Shown here one piece after another: positions 1 to 10,588 of a DNA stretch of 64,000 nt. Origin of the DNA: Vitreoscilla sp. (lineage in GTDB: Bacteria > Pseudomonadota > Gammaproteobacteria > Burkholderiales > Neisseriaceae); NCBI GenBank assembly GCA_030150505.1, contig JASLFS010000017.1:11192-75191 (forward strand). The letters run 5' to 3'. The position numbers were made by a program, and so were the translations under genes. Every line of letters begins with the position of its first letter. Position 1 is the first letter of the stretch. The notes beneath the pieces were generated by a model. That model searched no databases. It was not told the origin of the DNA and was given only the letters and a program-made list of their open reading frames with translations.

Positions 1-517
1 CTAGAACATTAATATTGTCAATTTCTACCAATGGTAATGGACGTGGTGTACTGCCTGTAGCAACAATAACATTTTTTGCTAATACAGTTTGTTTCTCACC
101 TGCATTATCAACTTCAATTTTCCACAAGTCGCCTTCTTTACCAACGAAAGAACCAACGCCATGCAAATTAGTGACTTTATTTTTCTTTAACAAAAACTCA
201 ATGCCACCAGTTAATTTAGTAACAATACCGTCTTTGCGTTCAATCATTTTAGCAGCATCAAATTTAGCGCTATCAAATGTAATGCCATGCTCAGCAAAAT
301 CATGCTGCATTGCATGAAAATGTTCTGATGATTGCAATAAGGCTTTTGATGGAATACAACCAACATTCAAACAAGTACCACCTAAAGCTGGTGCATCACC
401 TGCTTTATTTTTACCAGCATCAATACACGCAGTCGCAAAACCTAATTGAGCAGCACGAATAGCCGCAACATAGCCGCCAGGGCCAGCACCAATAACTACA
501 ACGTCAAACTGAGACAT
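1..517 (-). CDS. lpdA: Dihydrolipoyl dehydrogenase (E3), 5' part only
   Basis: E3 of the 2-oxoglutarate dehydrogenase complex: it reoxidises the dihydrolipoyl arm of SucB and passes electrons through FAD to NAD+. Only the first ~172 residues are present; the gene runs off the left edge. From an ATG at 517 the minus strand reads [19 protein letters not shown], a dinucleotide-binding FAD motif, then [15 protein letters not shown] with the redox Cys pair at residues 49 and 54. It lies downstream of sucA and sucB, the usual place for the complex's own E3, but is separated from sucB by a TauE-type transporter gene. Distinct from the second lpd-like gene at 32.5 kb, whose active site reads GTTCARVGCMPSK. 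Confidence 0.93.
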   Translation of the reverse strand, partial: MSQFDVVVIGAGPGGYVAAIRAAQLGFATACIDAGKNKAGDAPALGGTCLNVGCIPSKALLQSSEHFHAMQHDFAEHGITFDSAKFDAAKMIERKDGIVTKLTGGIEFLLKKNKVTNLHGVGSFVGKEGDLWKIEVDNAGEKQTVLAKNVIVATGSTPRPLPLVEIDNINVL

Positions 518-541
518 AATTTTTCCTTTATCAAAAAGGTT

Positions 542-1303
542 TTAATTCATAAACGTAAGTGAGGCTTGATAAAAAGCGCGCAATGCCAAAAGCGTCAAAA
601 CAACCAATATTATATTCTTAAACATTTGCCAAGAAATGTATCGGCGCCAATAAATGCCCAAAAACAATCCCAGCAAGGAAATCACCGTTATTACCGCTAT
701 TTGATACCAAATTAATGCAGGTAAAGCCATCAAGTGTGGATATAAAACAAACAATTGCGTGAGTTTGCTTACCAAGTAGCACAAGTTTGCTGCCTGTGTG
801 ATTTCTTTACTTGATTGACTACAACTCAGTAAATACATCATCACAAGTGGCGACATGGCATTGGTTGCACCACCAATTAAACCAGCGGCTAAACCAAACC
901 CGATTTGCCAATGTTGATTGGCTGATAAACACAACCTCCATCGCAACAAACCACTGGCTTGTACCACAAACAGCAAGATAACGCTGCCCATCAAGCATTC
1001 CAAATACACACTTGGAATGGTTAACAGGTATTTTGCTCCGACCAAACTACCAACACAGCTGGCAATAGCCAAAGGCATAAATCGCTTTAAAACTCGACCA
1101 ATTTGTCTACCTTGCACCACACTAACAACATTCAAACTCAAGGTGGGCAACAAGGTTAAAACAACGGCTTCAGGTAAGCTATACCACACATTTAAACTAG
1201 CCGTGGAAATCATGGGAAAACCCATGCCACTGATACCATGCAAAACAGCAGCAATAGCAAATAAGGCAATAATCAGCCCTTCTGAAATGCTTAATATGGC
1301 CAT
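542..1303 (-). CDS. TauE/SafE-family sulfite/organoanion exporter-like membrane protein
   Basis: A 253-residue, almost wholly hydrophobic protein with about eight predicted membrane segments. The Gly-rich N-terminal HGISGMGFPM and the internal AAGLIGGATNAMSPLVMMYLL segments resemble the duplicated half-motifs of the TauE/SafE (DUF81) family. Members move sulfite, sulfoacetate or other small organic anions; the substrate here cannot be told. It sits between sucB and lpdA on the same strand, 24 bp before lpdA, so it probably shares a transcript with lpdA. No good Shine-Dalgarno precedes the ATG at 1303, so the start is uncertain. A hairpin made of two uptake sequences separates it from sucB. 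It is not part of the usual odh operon and looks inserted. Confidence 0.8.
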   Translation of the reverse strand: MAILSISEGLIIALFAIAAVLHGISGMGFPMISTASLNVWYSLPEAVVLTLLPTLSLNVVSVVQGRQIGRVLKRFMPLAIASCVGSLVGAKYLLTIPSVYLECLMGSVILLFVVQASGLLRWRLCLSANQHWQIGFGLAAGLIGGATNAMSPLVMMYLLSCSQSSKEITQAANLCYLVSKLTQLFVLYPHLMALPALIWYQIAVITVISLLGLFLGIYWRRYISWQMFKNIILVVLTLLALRAFYQASLTFMN

Positions 1304-1325
1304 CTATCAAGTCACGTAATCAAAA

Positions 1326-1355
1326 TTCAGGCAGCCTAAAAATAGGCTGCCTGAA
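1326..1355 (-). terminator. Hairpin of two inverted uptake sequences after sucB
   Basis: A 13-bp perfect inverted repeat (1326-1338 and 1343-1355) with a 4-base AAAA loop. The right arm with 1356 is an exact AGGCTGCCTGAAA (1344-1356); the left arm is a 12/13 copy in reverse. Paired uptake sequences serving as terminators are typical of Neisseriaceae. It lies just past the sucB stop; the minus-strand U run after the stem is short, so termination may be partial. Confidence 0.75.
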
Positions 1356-1363
1356 ACAATGAA

Positions 1364-2548
1364 TTACAAATCTAACAATAAACGAGCTGGATCTTCAATT
1401 GCATCTTTAATAGCAACTAAAGTTAATACAGCTTCACGACCATCAATAATTCTATGGTCATAAGATAAAGCTAAGTACATCATTGGGCGAACAACAATCT
1501 CACCATTTTCAACCACTGCACGTTCTTTCGTAGCATGCATACCCAAAATCGCAGATTGTGGAGGGTTAATAATTGGAGTTGACATCATTGAACCAAAAGT
1601 ACCGCCATTAGTAATACTGAAAGTACCACCTGTTAAATCTTCTAGAGCCAATTTGCCATCTTTTGCTTTTTCAGCATATTCAGCAATTTGACGCTCAATA
1701 TCAGCCAAAGACATTTGATCAGCATTACGCAAAATTGGTACAACTAGACCACGTGGGCTACCAATTGCAACGCCAATATCAAAGAAACCATGGTAAACGA
1801 TATCTTTTCCATCAATAGATGCATTAACGATTGGGAATTTTTTCAATGCATGAACAGCAGCTTTAACAAAGAAAGACATGAAACCTAATTTCACGCCATG
1901 TTCTTTCATGAATTTGTCTTTGTATTTGTTACGCAAATCCATTACTGGTTTCATGTTAATTTCATTGAACGTCGTTAAAATTGCATTCTCTTGTTGAGAT
2001 TGAATTAAACGCTCAGCAACACGAGCACGTAAACGTGACATTGGAACACGTTGTTCAGGACGCTCACCAACAGGAATTGCTACAGCAGGAGCCGCTGGCT
2101 TAGCAGCAGCTGGTGTTTTTTGTACATCTTCTTTCAACACACGGCCATCACGACCAGAGCCTTGAATAGATGCAACATCAACACCTTTTTCAGCAGCCAA
2201 TTTAGCAGCAGAAGGCATCGCAACACCAGCTTGTGCATTGCTTGCTGGAGCAGCAGCTTCTTGTGTAGAGGCAGCTTCTTGAGCAGGCGCAGCAGCACTT
2301 GCTTGAGCAGCTGTATCAATTTTAGCAATCAATTGACCAGAAACCACAGTAGCACCGTCTTCTTCAACGATTTCTACAATAACACCAGCTTGCGGTGCAG
2401 GTAATTCTAGTACAACTTTATCAGTTTCCAAGTCGATGATATTTTCATCACGAGCAACATACTCACCCACTTTTTTGTTCCAAGTCATCAATGTGGCTTC
2501 AGAAACACTCTCAGGTAGTACTGGAACGGTTACTTCAATAATAGACAT
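1364..2548 (-). CDS. sucB: 2-oxoglutarate dehydrogenase E2, dihydrolipoyl succinyltransferase
   Basis: Core E2 of the 2-oxoglutarate dehydrogenase complex; transfers the succinyl group from lipoyl-lysine to CoA. 394 residues. The lipoyl domain is at 1-78, with Lys44 in DLETDKVV as lipoylation site. An Ala/Gln-rich linker covers ~80-109, the peripheral subunit-binding domain ~110-145, and the catalytic domain ~165-394 ends with [13 protein letters not shown] (catalytic His365 and Asp369). The start is the ATG at 2548, with AGGAGA a few bases upstream; an in-frame ATG 10 codons earlier would put residues before the lipoyl domain. It follows sucA by 50 bp and is cotranscribed with it. Confidence 0.96.
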   Translation of the reverse strand: MSIIEVTVPVLPESVSEATLMTWNKKVGEYVARDENIIDLETDKVVLELPAPQAGVIVEIVEEDGATVVSGQLIAKIDTAAQASAAAPAQEAASTQEAAAPASNAQAGVAMPSAAKLAAEKGVDVASIQGSGRDGRVLKEDVQKTPAAAKPAAPAVAIPVGERPEQRVPMSRLRARVAERLIQSQQENAILTTFNEINMKPVMDLRNKYKDKFMKEHGVKLGFMSFFVKAAVHALKKFPIVNASIDGKDIVYHGFFDIGVAIGSPRGLVVPILRNADQMSLADIERQIAEYAEKAKDGKLALEDLTGGTFSITNGGTFGSMMSTPIINPPQSAILGMHATKERAVVENGEIVVRPMMYLALSYDHRIIDGREAVLTLVAIKDAIEDPARLLLDL

Positions 2549-2598
2549 AGGGTTATCTCCTGAAATACCGCCAAGCAATCCGCTTGGCGGGTGGGTTA

Positions 2599-5424
2599 TT
2601 ACTTAATAGTTAAAGCGTCGTTAATAAGGTCTTTCAACTGAGCAATATGTTTACTCATATAACCAACAGCTGGAGAAGCGCTTGATGGGCGACCAGCAAA
2701 TACTACTTTCTTACCATCCGCCAACTCTTCAATGCGATGACGAATTTGATACCATGCACCTTGATTTTTTGGCTCTTCCTGAGTCCAAACAATCTCAGCA
2801 GCATTTGGATAACGACTTAATTCAGCAGCAACTGCTTCATATGGGAATGGATACAATTGCTCAACACGAACAATCGCAATTTCCTCTTCTAACTCACGAG
2901 CTTTACGTTCGTTGTAGATGTCGTAGTACACTTGACCAGCACATAGAACAACACGTTTAACTTTTGAGTCATCACGTTTTTCCACGTCACCAATAACGGT
3001 ACGGAAACCAGAACCTTCAGTGAAGTCTTCCAATTTGCTCATTGATTCTTTATAACGCAATAAACGTTTAGACATAAATACGATCAATGGCTTACGAACT
3101 GGGCGCAATACTTGACGGCGCAACATGTGGAACATTTGTGAAGCTTCAGATGGCATCACCACTTGAATATTATGCTCAGAACACAATTGTAACCAACGCT
3201 CTAAACGACCAGAAGAGTGCTCAGGACCTTGACCATCATAACCATGAGGCAAGATAACTGTTAAGCCACACAAACGACCCCATTTGGTTTCGCCAGAAGT
3301 AATAAACTGATCAATTGCCACTTGAGCACCGTTGGCGAAATCACCAAACTGAGCTTCCCAAATAACCAATTGTTCTGGTTCAGCAGATGCAAAACCATAT
3401 TCATATGCCAACACAGCTTCTTCATTTAGGATTGAGTCAATCACCATGAAGTTTGCTTGTGTGTCACTCATATTACGCAATGGAACATAAGCACCTTGGT
3501 CTTTTTTCTCACGATTTTGATCATGCAAAACAGCATGGCGATGAGAGAAAGTACCACGACCAGAGTCTTCACCAGAAATACGAACACCATGACCATTAGT
3601 TACCAACGCAGCGTAAGCCAAAGTCTCTGACATACCCCAATCGATTGGTTGTTCACCAGCAGCCATCGCTTTACGAGCTGCCAATACTCTTTTCACAGTA
3701 TTGTGTAATTGGAAGTCATCAGGAACAGTAGTAAAGCTTTCAGCTAAACGAGCTAAATCCTTAGCTGGAAGCGCAGTATCAACTGGTGTATTCCAATGTG
3801 TGCCCATGTAAGGAGTCCAATCAACTGCATGCTTACGCTTATAGTCAGTCAATGTGGTTTGCTCAACATGCTCACCTTTATCAAGAGCAGCACGATAATC
3901 GCTAATCAAAGCATCTGCATCTGCAGCGCTTACCACACCTTCTTTAACTAAACGCTCAGCATAAATGGCTCTTGTACCAGGGTGCTGTGCAATTTTTTTA
4001 TACATCATTGGTTGAGTTAGATACGGATCATCACCCTCGTTGTGACCTAATTTACGGTAACAAACAATATCAACTACAACGTCTTTATTAAATTTAAAAC
4101 GGTAATCTAATGCAATTTGCATTACATAACATACTGCTTCTGGATCATCACCATTCGCGTGGAAAATAGGAGCATCCACCATTTTGGCAATATCAGTACA
4201 ATACAATGTTGAACGAGTATCACGAGTATCTGATGTTGTGAAACCAATTTGGTTATTCACCACCAAGTGCATTGTGCCGCCAGTCGTGTAACCACGAGTT
4301 TGCGACAAGTTAAATGTACCTTGGTTAACACCTAAGCCAATAAATGCTGAGTCACCATGAATCAATACAGGCAAAACTGCTTGACGGCCATTTTCGCCAC
4401 GACGACGTTGACGTGCACGAGTTGAACCTTCTACTACAGGGTTAACAATCTCTAAATGCGATGGGTTAAATGCCAATGAAACATGCACAGGACCATGTTC
4501 AGTAGGCAAATCAGAGCTAAAGCCCATATGGTACTTAACATCACCACTAGGCAATTGAATGGCTTGTTTACCTTCAAACTCGCTAAATAAATCAGCAGGC
4601 GATTTACCTAAAGTATTCACCAATACGTTCAAACGTCCACGGTGAGCCATGCCGATAATAACTTCTTCAACACCAAATTGCGTTGCATTCTGAATCAAAT
4701 GATCCATTGCAGCAATCGTGCTTTCTCCGCCTTCTAATGAGAAACGTTTTTGACCGACATATTTAGTATGCAAATAACGTTCTAATGTTTCCGCAGCAGT
4801 TACTTGCTTAAGAATGCGTTTTCTTTTATCAGTATTGTAACGTGGTGTTGATAAATCTTGCTCAAAGCGCTCTTGAATCCAATGCTTTTCTTCAGAGCGA
4901 GTAATGTGCATATACTCAACGCCAACCGTACCACAATACGTTTGTTTTAATTTTGCGATAATTTCAGATAATGGCAATTTCAAAGTGCTAGAGAAATTAC
5001 TGCTAACACTGAACTGTGTTGCCATATCTTCTGCAGTTAAACCATGATGTGCAGGATCCAACTCTTCATAGTGCTGGTTTCCCATACGACCTAATGGGTC
5101 TAAATTTGCGTTACGCGAACCTAAAACGCGGTAAGCTGAAATCAAACGCAATACTGCAACTTGTTTTTCCATTTTGCCAAAATCTAATGATTGGCTAGCA
5201 GCGTGAACCACATTCGGGCGTTTTGCCATCTGAATAAAAGATTCTTGAATTGGCGCATGCGGTACATCACGAGAGGCTCCACCTTCAGAAGCCAATTTAT
5301 CAAAGTATTCTTTCCAATTAGCATCAACTGCATTCGGATCTTGTAAGTAAATTTCATACAATTCTTCAATGTAAGGTGCATTTGAACCAAACAAATACGA
5401 AAAGTCGATTTTTTCTGTCATCAT
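2599..5424 (-). CDS. sucA: 2-oxoglutarate dehydrogenase E1 component
   Basis: Thiamine-diphosphate E1 that decarboxylates 2-oxoglutarate and loads the succinyl group on SucB. 941 residues, close to the usual 930-950. The N-terminal E2-binding helix ([17 protein letters not shown]) is at ~10-26. ThDP-binding and active-site segments include [11 protein letters not shown] at ~260-270, [17 protein letters not shown] around 360-375 and VNNQIGFTT just after. The C-terminal transketolase-like domain contains [13 protein letters not shown]. Two ATGs in tandem (5424, 5421) could both start it; AAGG stands 8 bases before the first. It heads the sucA-sucB unit, with 232 bp to gltA upstream, so it may have its own promoter besides read-through. 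Confidence 0.97.
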   Translation of the reverse strand: MMTEKIDFSYLFGSNAPYIEELYEIYLQDPNAVDANWKEYFDKLASEGGASRDVPHAPIQESFIQMAKRPNVVHAASQSLDFGKMEKQVAVLRLISAYRVLGSRNANLDPLGRMGNQHYEELDPAHHGLTAEDMATQFSVSSNFSSTLKLPLSEIIAKLKQTYCGTVGVEYMHITRSEEKHWIQERFEQDLSTPRYNTDKRKRILKQVTAAETLERYLHTKYVGQKRFSLEGGESTIAAMDHLIQNATQFGVEEVIIGMAHRGRLNVLVNTLGKSPADLFSEFEGKQAIQLPSGDVKYHMGFSSDLPTEHGPVHVSLAFNPSHLEIVNPVVEGSTRARQRRRGENGRQAVLPVLIHGDSAFIGLGVNQGTFNLSQTRGYTTGGTMHLVVNNQIGFTTSDTRDTRSTLYCTDIAKMVDAPIFHANGDDPEAVCYVMQIALDYRFKFNKDVVVDIVCYRKLGHNEGDDPYLTQPMMYKKIAQHPGTRAIYAERLVKEGVVSAADADALISDYRAALDKGEHVEQTTLTDYKRKHAVDWTPYMGTHWNTPVDTALPAKDLARLAESFTTVPDDFQLHNTVKRVLAARKAMAAGEQPIDWGMSETLAYAALVTNGHGVRISGEDSGRGTFSHRHAVLHDQNREKKDQGAYVPLRNMSDTQANFMVIDSILNEEAVLAYEYGFASAEPEQLVIWEAQFGDFANGAQVAIDQFITSGETKWGRLCGLTVILPHGYDGQGPEHSSGRLERWLQLCSEHNIQVVMPSEASQMFHMLRRQVLRPVRKPLIVFMSKRLLRYKESMSKLEDFTEGSGFRTVIGDVEKRDDSKVKRVVLCAGQVYYDIYNERKARELEEEIAIVRVEQLYPFPYEAVAAELSRYPNAAEIVWTQEEPKNQGAWYQIRHRIEELADGKKVVFAGRPSSASPAVGYMSKHIAQLKDLINDALTIK

Positions 5425-5623
5425 GGCAATAACCTTTTTAAGGAAATAGGATTGCGAAAAGTGCTTCTCAAATTTTGTTGAAAAATTACTTCAATGTTTA
5501 TTGTCATTAAAATAGCCTTTCAATAAATTTCATTCTATCTGCTTTATAGATAATTTACTTGAGTTATCTTAAATTTTAATCGCAGCTTTTCAATAAATTA
5601 CATAGGTTAATAGTTTTTAATTA

Positions 5624-5645
5624 TCGGGCGACATATGCCGCCCGA
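5624..5645 (-). terminator. Possible hairpin after gltA
   Basis: Inverted repeat TCGGGCG (5624-5630) and CGCCCGA (5639-5645) just beyond the gltA stop. There is no U run on the minus strand after it, so it may be an RNA-stability or partial-termination hairpin. The rest of 5425-5623 is AT-rich and holds no gene; it presumably carries a sucA promoter, but no strong -35/-10 pair stands out. Confidence 0.35.
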
Positions 5646-5656
5646 ATCATAAAATA

Positions 5657-6940
5657 TTAACGTTTATTAATATCTACATAATCGCGACGATCTTCGCCAG
5701 TATATAGCTGACGAGGACGACCAATTTTTTGTTGTGGATCTGCAATCATTTCTGACCAATGGCTAATCCAACCTACAGTACGAGCCAAAGCAAAAATAAC
5801 TGTAAACATTGAAACAGGAATACCCAATGCAGACAAAACGATACCAGAGTAGAAGTCAACGTTTGGATATAGCTTACGCTCAACAAAGTATGGATCTTCT
5901 AATGCAATTTTTTCCAAAGCCATAGCCAACTTAAACTTAGGATCATCATGCAAACCCAACTCATTCAATACTTCATCACAAGTTTCTTTCATGATTGAAG
6001 CACGTGGATCCATGTTTTTATAAACACGGTGACCAAAGCCCATCAAACGATAACGTTTGTCTTTCACGCCTTCCATAAACTCTTCAACGCGTGAAACATC
6101 ACCGATTTCATCCAACATTTTCAATACAGCTTCGTTCGCGCCACCATGAGCAGGACCCCATAGGCAAGCAATACCAGCAGAAATACAAGCGAATGGATTC
6201 GCACCAGAAGAACCAGCTAGGCGAACAGTTGAAGTAGAAGCGTTTTGTTCGTGATCAGCATGTAAAGTGAAAATACGATCTAATGCACGTACCAATACTG
6301 GATTTGGCTCATATTCTTCACATGGAGTATGGAACATCATATGCAAGAAGTTTGCAGTATAAGACAAGTCATTGCGTGGGAAGTTGAATGGCAAACCATT
6401 TGAATAACGGTAGCACATTGCTGCAATAGTAGGCATTTTTGAAATCAAACGATAGATAGCAATATTACGGTGCTCTGCGTTCGAAATATCCAAGCTATCT
6501 TGATAGAAAGCAGCCAAAGCACCTACCACACCTACCATCATTGACATAGGATGCGCGTCACGACGGAAACCACGGAAGAACCAAGTCAACTGCTCATGTA
6601 CCATAGTGTGTTTAGAAATAGTGTGGTCAAATTCTGCTTTTTCTGTAGCAGTTGGTAACTCACCATAAATCAACAAATAACATACTTCTAAGTAGTCACT
6701 ATTTTCAGCCAACTGCTCAATCGGATAGCCGCGATAATACAAATGTCCTTTATCACCATCGATAAAAGTAATTTTTGATTCGCAACTAGCTGTAGAAGTA
6801 AAACCAGGATCAAATGTAAACATATCAGTACCTTTATATAAAGTACGGATATCAATTACATCTGGTCCTAAAGTACCCTCTAACACTGGTAAGTCTAAAC
6901 CTTCTAAACCTTCTACTTTGATATTAGCATTTTTTGACAT
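5657..6940 (-). CDS. gltA: Citrate synthase (type II)
   Basis: Condenses oxaloacetate with acetyl-CoA, the entry step of the TCA cycle. 427 residues, the size of the hexameric NADH-sensitive type II enzymes of Gram-negatives. Catalytic residues are visible: His265 in [12 protein letters not shown], His304 in [14 protein letters not shown] and Asp362 in [10 protein letters not shown], matching E. coli His264/His305/Asp362. The ATG at 6940 is preceded by AAGGAGA. It follows sdhE by 34 bp, and the succession sdhCDAB-sdhE-gltA suggests one long transcript from the sdhC promoter. Confidence 0.97.
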   Translation of the reverse strand: MSKNANIKVEGLEGLDLPVLEGTLGPDVIDIRTLYKGTDMFTFDPGFTSTASCESKITFIDGDKGHLYYRGYPIEQLAENSDYLEVCYLLIYGELPTATEKAEFDHTISKHTMVHEQLTWFFRGFRRDAHPMSMMVGVVGALAAFYQDSLDISNAEHRNIAIYRLISKMPTIAAMCYRYSNGLPFNFPRNDLSYTANFLHMMFHTPCEEYEPNPVLVRALDRIFTLHADHEQNASTSTVRLAGSSGANPFACISAGIACLWGPAHGGANEAVLKMLDEIGDVSRVEEFMEGVKDKRYRLMGFGHRVYKNMDPRASIMKETCDEVLNELGLHDDPKFKLAMALEKIALEDPYFVERKLYPNVDFYSGIVLSALGIPVSMFTVIFALARTVGWISHWSEMIADPQQKIGRPRQLYTGEDRRDYVDINKR

Positions 6941-6974
6941 TTCTTCTCCTTGATGAGTTAAGTCTGAAGAGCAT

Positions 6975-7223
6975 TTAGCATTGACGCAATTTATTTACTA
7001 CGTCAGCAAAACGCTCATCATCCGGCTCTTGTTTCTCATTGACTATTGCCAAAAACTCTTGGTCTGGCCAATCTAAAATTTCGCAAAACAAGGCAATTTC
7101 AGCATCTGTTAGATGATCAAATTCGTTTTCCATAAACCGCCCGAGCACGATATCGAGCTCGAGCAGTCCTCGACGAGTCAGGAAACGAATGCGTCGCCTC
7201 GCTGCTTCATCATATTTAGTCAT
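6975..7223 (-). CDS. sdhE: FAD assembly factor SdhE
   Basis: Small (82 aa) SdhE/YgfY/Sdh5-family protein needed for covalent attachment of FAD to SdhA. The hallmark RGLLELD is at residues 18-24, followed by the acidic [19 protein letters not shown] helix region typical of the family. It begins one base after the sdhB stop and stands before gltA, a position consistent with a maturation role for the complex encoded immediately upstream. Confidence 0.93.
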   Translation of the reverse strand: MTKYDEAARRRIRFLTRRGLLELDIVLGRFMENEFDHLTDAEIALFCEILDWPDQEFLAIVNEKQEPDDERFADVVNKLRQC

Positions 7224-7224
7224 A

Positions 7225-7929
7225 TTAAATGGCTCGTTTCAACATAATTTCTTTGATTTTGCCAATTGCACGAGTTGGGTTTAAGTGTTTTGGACACACA
7301 TCAACACAATTCATAATAGTATGGCAACGGAACAAACGGTATGGGTCATTTAAGTTATCCAAACGTTCGTTAGTACGAGTATCGCGACTATCTGCAATAA
7401 AGCGGTAAGCATTCAACAAGCCTGATGGGCCAACAAATTTATCAGGATTCCACCAAAAAGATGGACATGCTGTTGAACAACACGCACATAAAATACACTC
7501 ATACAAACCATCCAACTCTTTGCGCTGAGCTTGGCTTTGCAAGCGTTCACGTGTAGGAGCAGGTGTATCATTTACTAAGTAAGGCTTAACAGAATGATAT
7601 TGTTTGAAGAATTGAGCCATATCCACGATTAAATCACGGACAACTGGCAATGCTGGTAATGGGCGTAATTTAATAGGTTGTTTTAAATCACGGATGTCCG
7701 TTAAGCAAGCTAGGCCATTTTTACCATTGATATTCATACCATCAGAACCACAAATACCTTCACGGCATGAGCGGCGGAATGACAAACTATCGTCTTGCGC
7801 TTTTAGTTTTACCAAAGCATCCAGCAATTTCACATCTGTCGGTTCAATGTCTAAATGGTAGTCTTGCATGTAAGGTTTCGCATCCTTCTCAGGATTGTAG
7901 CGGTAAACCTGTAAATGAATTTTTTCCAT
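7225..7929 (-). CDS. sdhB: Succinate dehydrogenase iron-sulfur subunit
   Basis: Electron-transfer subunit of complex II, carrying [2Fe-2S], [4Fe-4S] and [3Fe-4S] clusters between SdhA and the membrane anchor. 234 residues. The first cluster motif is CREGICGSDG with Cys55 and Cys60, then Cys75 (Asp63 in the variable position, as in E. coli). The second is CILCACCSTACPSFWW around 145-160, and the third CHTIMNCVDVCPKHLNP around 200-216. Lies 13 bp after sdhA in the sdhCDAB order. Confidence 0.97.
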   Translation of the reverse strand: MEKIHLQVYRYNPEKDAKPYMQDYHLDIEPTDVKLLDALVKLKAQDDSLSFRRSCREGICGSDGMNINGKNGLACLTDIRDLKQPIKLRPLPALPVVRDLIVDMAQFFKQYHSVKPYLVNDTPAPTRERLQSQAQRKELDGLYECILCACCSTACPSFWWNPDKFVGPSGLLNAYRFIADSRDTRTNERLDNLNDPYRLFRCHTIMNCVDVCPKHLNPTRAIGKIKEIMLKRAI

Positions 7930-7942
7930 ATTGTGTTGTTCC

Positions 7943-9706
7943 TTAGTAAACGCGCTTAGCAGGCTTAATATATTCAGTAGTCAACGGTTTAGTATGAACT
8001 GGTTTATAAGTTAAGCTATTAGTATCAGCGTGATAGAATGAGTGTTTCATCCAATTTTCATCATCACGTTCTGGATGGTCATCTGATGCATGTGCACCAC
8101 GAGACTCTTTACGCGCTTCTGCTGCAACTAGAGTAGCTTTAGCTACTTCGATTAAGTTATCTAACTCTAATGCTTCTAAACGAGCTGTATTCCAAGTCTG
8201 ACTTTTATCTTTGATTTCAGTATTTTTAACGCGCTCTGCAATTCCCAATACTTTTTCAACACCATCTTTTAAGATAGCATCTGTACGGAATACACCTGCA
8301 TGGCTTTGAACCATACGCTGTAGCTCATTACGTAAAGCATCAACATTTTCACCATTTTGTTGATTTTCTAAACGATCCAAACGTTGTTTAGTAAAATCGC
8401 CTGCATTTTCAGGTAATGGCTTCCAGTCTTCATGAGTATTGATATATTCAATCATGCTATCACCTGCCGCACGACCAAATACCACCAAGTCCAATAATGA
8501 GTTTGTACCCAAACGGTTCGCACCATGAACAGAAGCACAAGCGCACTCGCCCGCTGCATACAAACCATTTACTTTAGACTCTAAATCTTCACCACGAGGG
8601 ATAACAACTTCTGCATGATAGTTAGTTGGAATACCACCCATCATATAGTGAGTTGTTGGTACAACAGGGATTGGATCTTTGATAGGGTCAACACCAGCAA
8701 ATTTAATCGCGATTTCACGAATGCCTGGTAGTTTTTCCATAATTTTGTCTGCGCCTAAATGATCAAGTTTTAGCAATACATGATCTTTATTTTTACCGCA
8801 GCCGCGACCTTCGTGAATTTCCATTGCCATTGCACGAGAAACCACATCACGAGAAGCCAAATCTTTTACTGTAGGAGCATAACGTTCCATGAAACGCTCA
8901 CCATCGCAGTTAAGCAAGATACCGCCTTCACCACGTACGCCCTCAGTAATCAACACACCAGCACCAGCCACGCCTGTTGGGTGGAACTGCCAGAACTCCA
9001 TATCTTCTAATGGCAAGCCTGCGCGAGCTACCATGCCCAAGCCATCACCAGTATTCATAAATGCATTAGTAGATGAAGCATAAATACGACCAGCACCACC
9101 AGTAGCAAATAGAACAGCTTTAGCATGAAGAATGAAAACTTCACCAGTTTCCATATCCATAGCGGTAACACCAACTGCATCACCGTTATCATCCAGAATC
9201 AAATCCAATGCCATCCACTCAACAAAGAACTGAGTGTTTGCATTAACGTTTTGTTGGTACAAAGTATGTAACATTGCGTGACCAGTACGGTCAGCTACAG
9301 CACAAGCACGCTCAACTGGACGTTTACCATGTTCAGCAGTGTGTCCACCAAATGGACGCTGATAAATTTTGCCACTTTCAACACGGTCAAACGGCATACC
9401 CATATGCTCTAGTTCAACCACTGCATCAGGTGCATGACGACACATAAATTCGATTGCATCTTGGTCACCTAACCAATCAGAACCTTTTACTGTGTCATAC
9501 ATGTGCCAAGACCAATGGTCTTCTTGCACGTTACCCAATGACGCAGAAATACCACCTTGAGCGGCAACAGTATGCGAACGGGTTGGAAAAACTTTAGATA
9601 AGACAGCTGTATTAACACCTGCTTTAGATAATTGAAGAGCCGCGCGCAAACCTGCACCACCACCACCGACAATTACAGCATCGAAACGACGTACAGGAAA
9701 ACTCAT
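7943..9706 (-). CDS. sdhA: Succinate dehydrogenase flavoprotein subunit
   Basis: Catalytic flavoprotein of complex II, oxidising succinate to fumarate. 587 residues from the ATG at 9706, whose ATGA overlaps the sdhD stop; an alternative in-frame ATG four codons upstream would lie inside sdhD. The FAD Rossmann motif [16 protein letters not shown] starts near residue 11. His45 in [10 protein letters not shown] is the covalent FAD site. FHPTG and [13 protein letters not shown] supply the substrate and flavin pockets. The sequence is close throughout to neisserial SdhA as I remember it, including the C-terminal [10 protein letters not shown]. Confidence 0.97.
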   Translation of the reverse strand: MSFPVRRFDAVIVGGGGAGLRAALQLSKAGVNTAVLSKVFPTRSHTVAAQGGISASLGNVQEDHWSWHMYDTVKGSDWLGDQDAIEFMCRHAPDAVVELEHMGMPFDRVESGKIYQRPFGGHTAEHGKRPVERACAVADRTGHAMLHTLYQQNVNANTQFFVEWMALDLILDDNGDAVGVTAMDMETGEVFILHAKAVLFATGGAGRIYASSTNAFMNTGDGLGMVARAGLPLEDMEFWQFHPTGVAGAGVLITEGVRGEGGILLNCDGERFMERYAPTVKDLASRDVVSRAMAMEIHEGRGCGKNKDHVLLKLDHLGADKIMEKLPGIREIAIKFAGVDPIKDPIPVVPTTHYMMGGIPTNYHAEVVIPRGEDLESKVNGLYAAGECACASVHGANRLGTNSLLDLVVFGRAAGDSMIEYINTHEDWKPLPENAGDFTKQRLDRLENQQNGENVDALRNELQRMVQSHAGVFRTDAILKDGVEKVLGIAERVKNTEIKDKSQTWNTARLEALELDNLIEVAKATLVAAEARKESRGAHASDDHPERDDENWMKHSFYHADTNSLTYKPVHTKPLTTEYIKPAKRVY

Positions 9707-10050
9707 GCTTGCCCCCAAATGACTTTAACTGAATAAATAAAACAACCTAACAACCAAACGATCGTTGCGGTATGTAAAAACACACGTAAACCTGTTGATT
9801 TAATATAGTCCATCCACAAGTCACGAATACCTACCCAAACATGCAATACCACAGCCACAAAAGTAATTTGTGTAAACAAACGAACCCATGTTTGAGTAAA
9901 GAATGTTTGCCATGCTTCGTAGCCTGTTGGTAGGGTCAACAAAAATACAATCATTGCAATGGTATAAACCACCATAATGACTGCTGAAAGTCTTTGCATG
10001 AGCCAGTCACGCAAACCATAATGAGCACCTGTTAATTTACGATCTACCAT
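9703..10050 (-). CDS. sdhD: Succinate dehydrogenase membrane anchor SdhD
   Basis: 115-residue hydrophobic anchor of complex II with three membrane helices (about 20-40, 52-75 and 90-112). His70 in [10 protein letters not shown] is the likely heme b ligand, and Asp81-Tyr82 resemble the quinone-site Asp-Tyr of E. coli SdhD. Overlaps sdhC by 7 bp and sdhA by 4 bp, indicating translational coupling. Confidence 0.93.
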   Translation of the reverse strand: MVDRKLTGAHYGLRDWLMQRLSAVIMVVYTIAMIVFLLTLPTGYEAWQTFFTQTWVRLFTQITFVAVVLHVWVGIRDLWMDYIKSTGLRVFLHTATIVWLLGCFIYSVKVIWGQA

Positions 10051-10418
10051 AACATCGCTCCTAAAACTGCAGTGATAACCAAAGCTGCACCAAAAACAAG
10101 TTTAGCTGTAGAACGTGCTGTTTCTAATTCAAGACCTTTATGAATATCTAAAAATAAGAAACGAATACCAGCCAAGAAGTGGTGTACATAAGCCCATAGC
10201 AAGCCTAGCAAAATTATCTTAACAATCGGATTTGCCACAACTGCTTGATAACCTTCAAAAGCTTGTTCACTACTTAACGTGCCTGAAAATAGATACAGTA
10301 AAAATGGTAAGCAAATGAAAATGCCAACGCCACTAATCCGATGCAAGATAGAGACAATCCCTGGAATCGGCAAGCGAATGCTTGGAAGATCCAGAAAAAC
10401 GGGTCTTTGTTTCTGCAT
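10044..10418 (-). CDS. sdhC: Succinate dehydrogenase cytochrome b556 subunit SdhC
   Basis: 124-residue anchor subunit with three membrane helices. It has the family signature LHRISG at 25-30 (quinone-site Ser and Arg) and a His-His pair at 79-80 in VHHFLAGIRFLFLDIH that provides the heme ligand. First gene of the sdhCDAB-sdhE-gltA unit. The 170 bp upstream carry a predicted promoter overlapped by a GntR-type palindrome. ATG at 10418 with GAGG upstream. Confidence 0.94.
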   Translation of the reverse strand: MQKQRPVFLDLPSIRLPIPGIVSILHRISGVGIFICLPFLLYLFSGTLSSEQAFEGYQAVVANPIVKIILLGLLWAYVHHFLAGIRFLFLDIHKGLELETARSTAKLVFGAALVITAVLGAMLW

Positions 10419-10529
10419 TGTGTTTCCTCGTTTTAATTTATGTAAATAAAAAATACTTAATTAATTACTTTATTATTTTAAAAAATAGAATTTAGAAATT
10501 AATTAAACCGTTAATTTACTCTTTTTTCA

Positions 10530-10566
10530 TGCCTATTTATATAGACAAACTTATATTATCTCTCAA
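10530..10566 (-). promoter_or_regulatory. sdhC promoter with overlapping imperfect palindrome (GntR operator candidate)
   Basis: On the minus strand TTGAGA (10566-10561), a 17-bp spacer and TATATA (10543-10538) form a sigma-70-like promoter about 110 bp before sdhC. An imperfect 18-bp palindrome TGCCTATTTATATAGACA (10530-10547, 7 of 9 pairs match) covers the -10. It shares the TGYCT...AGACA ends with the perfect palindrome upstream of gntR/mdh, but with two more central bases. Binding a repressor here would block the promoter. Confidence 0.55.
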
Positions 10567-10588
10567 TTCGCTAACAAATCAAAATCAA

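Noticed and set aside
918..1319. 133-residue plus-strand frame
   Set aside because: Fully antisense to the TauE-like gene, which has the better membrane-protein pattern.
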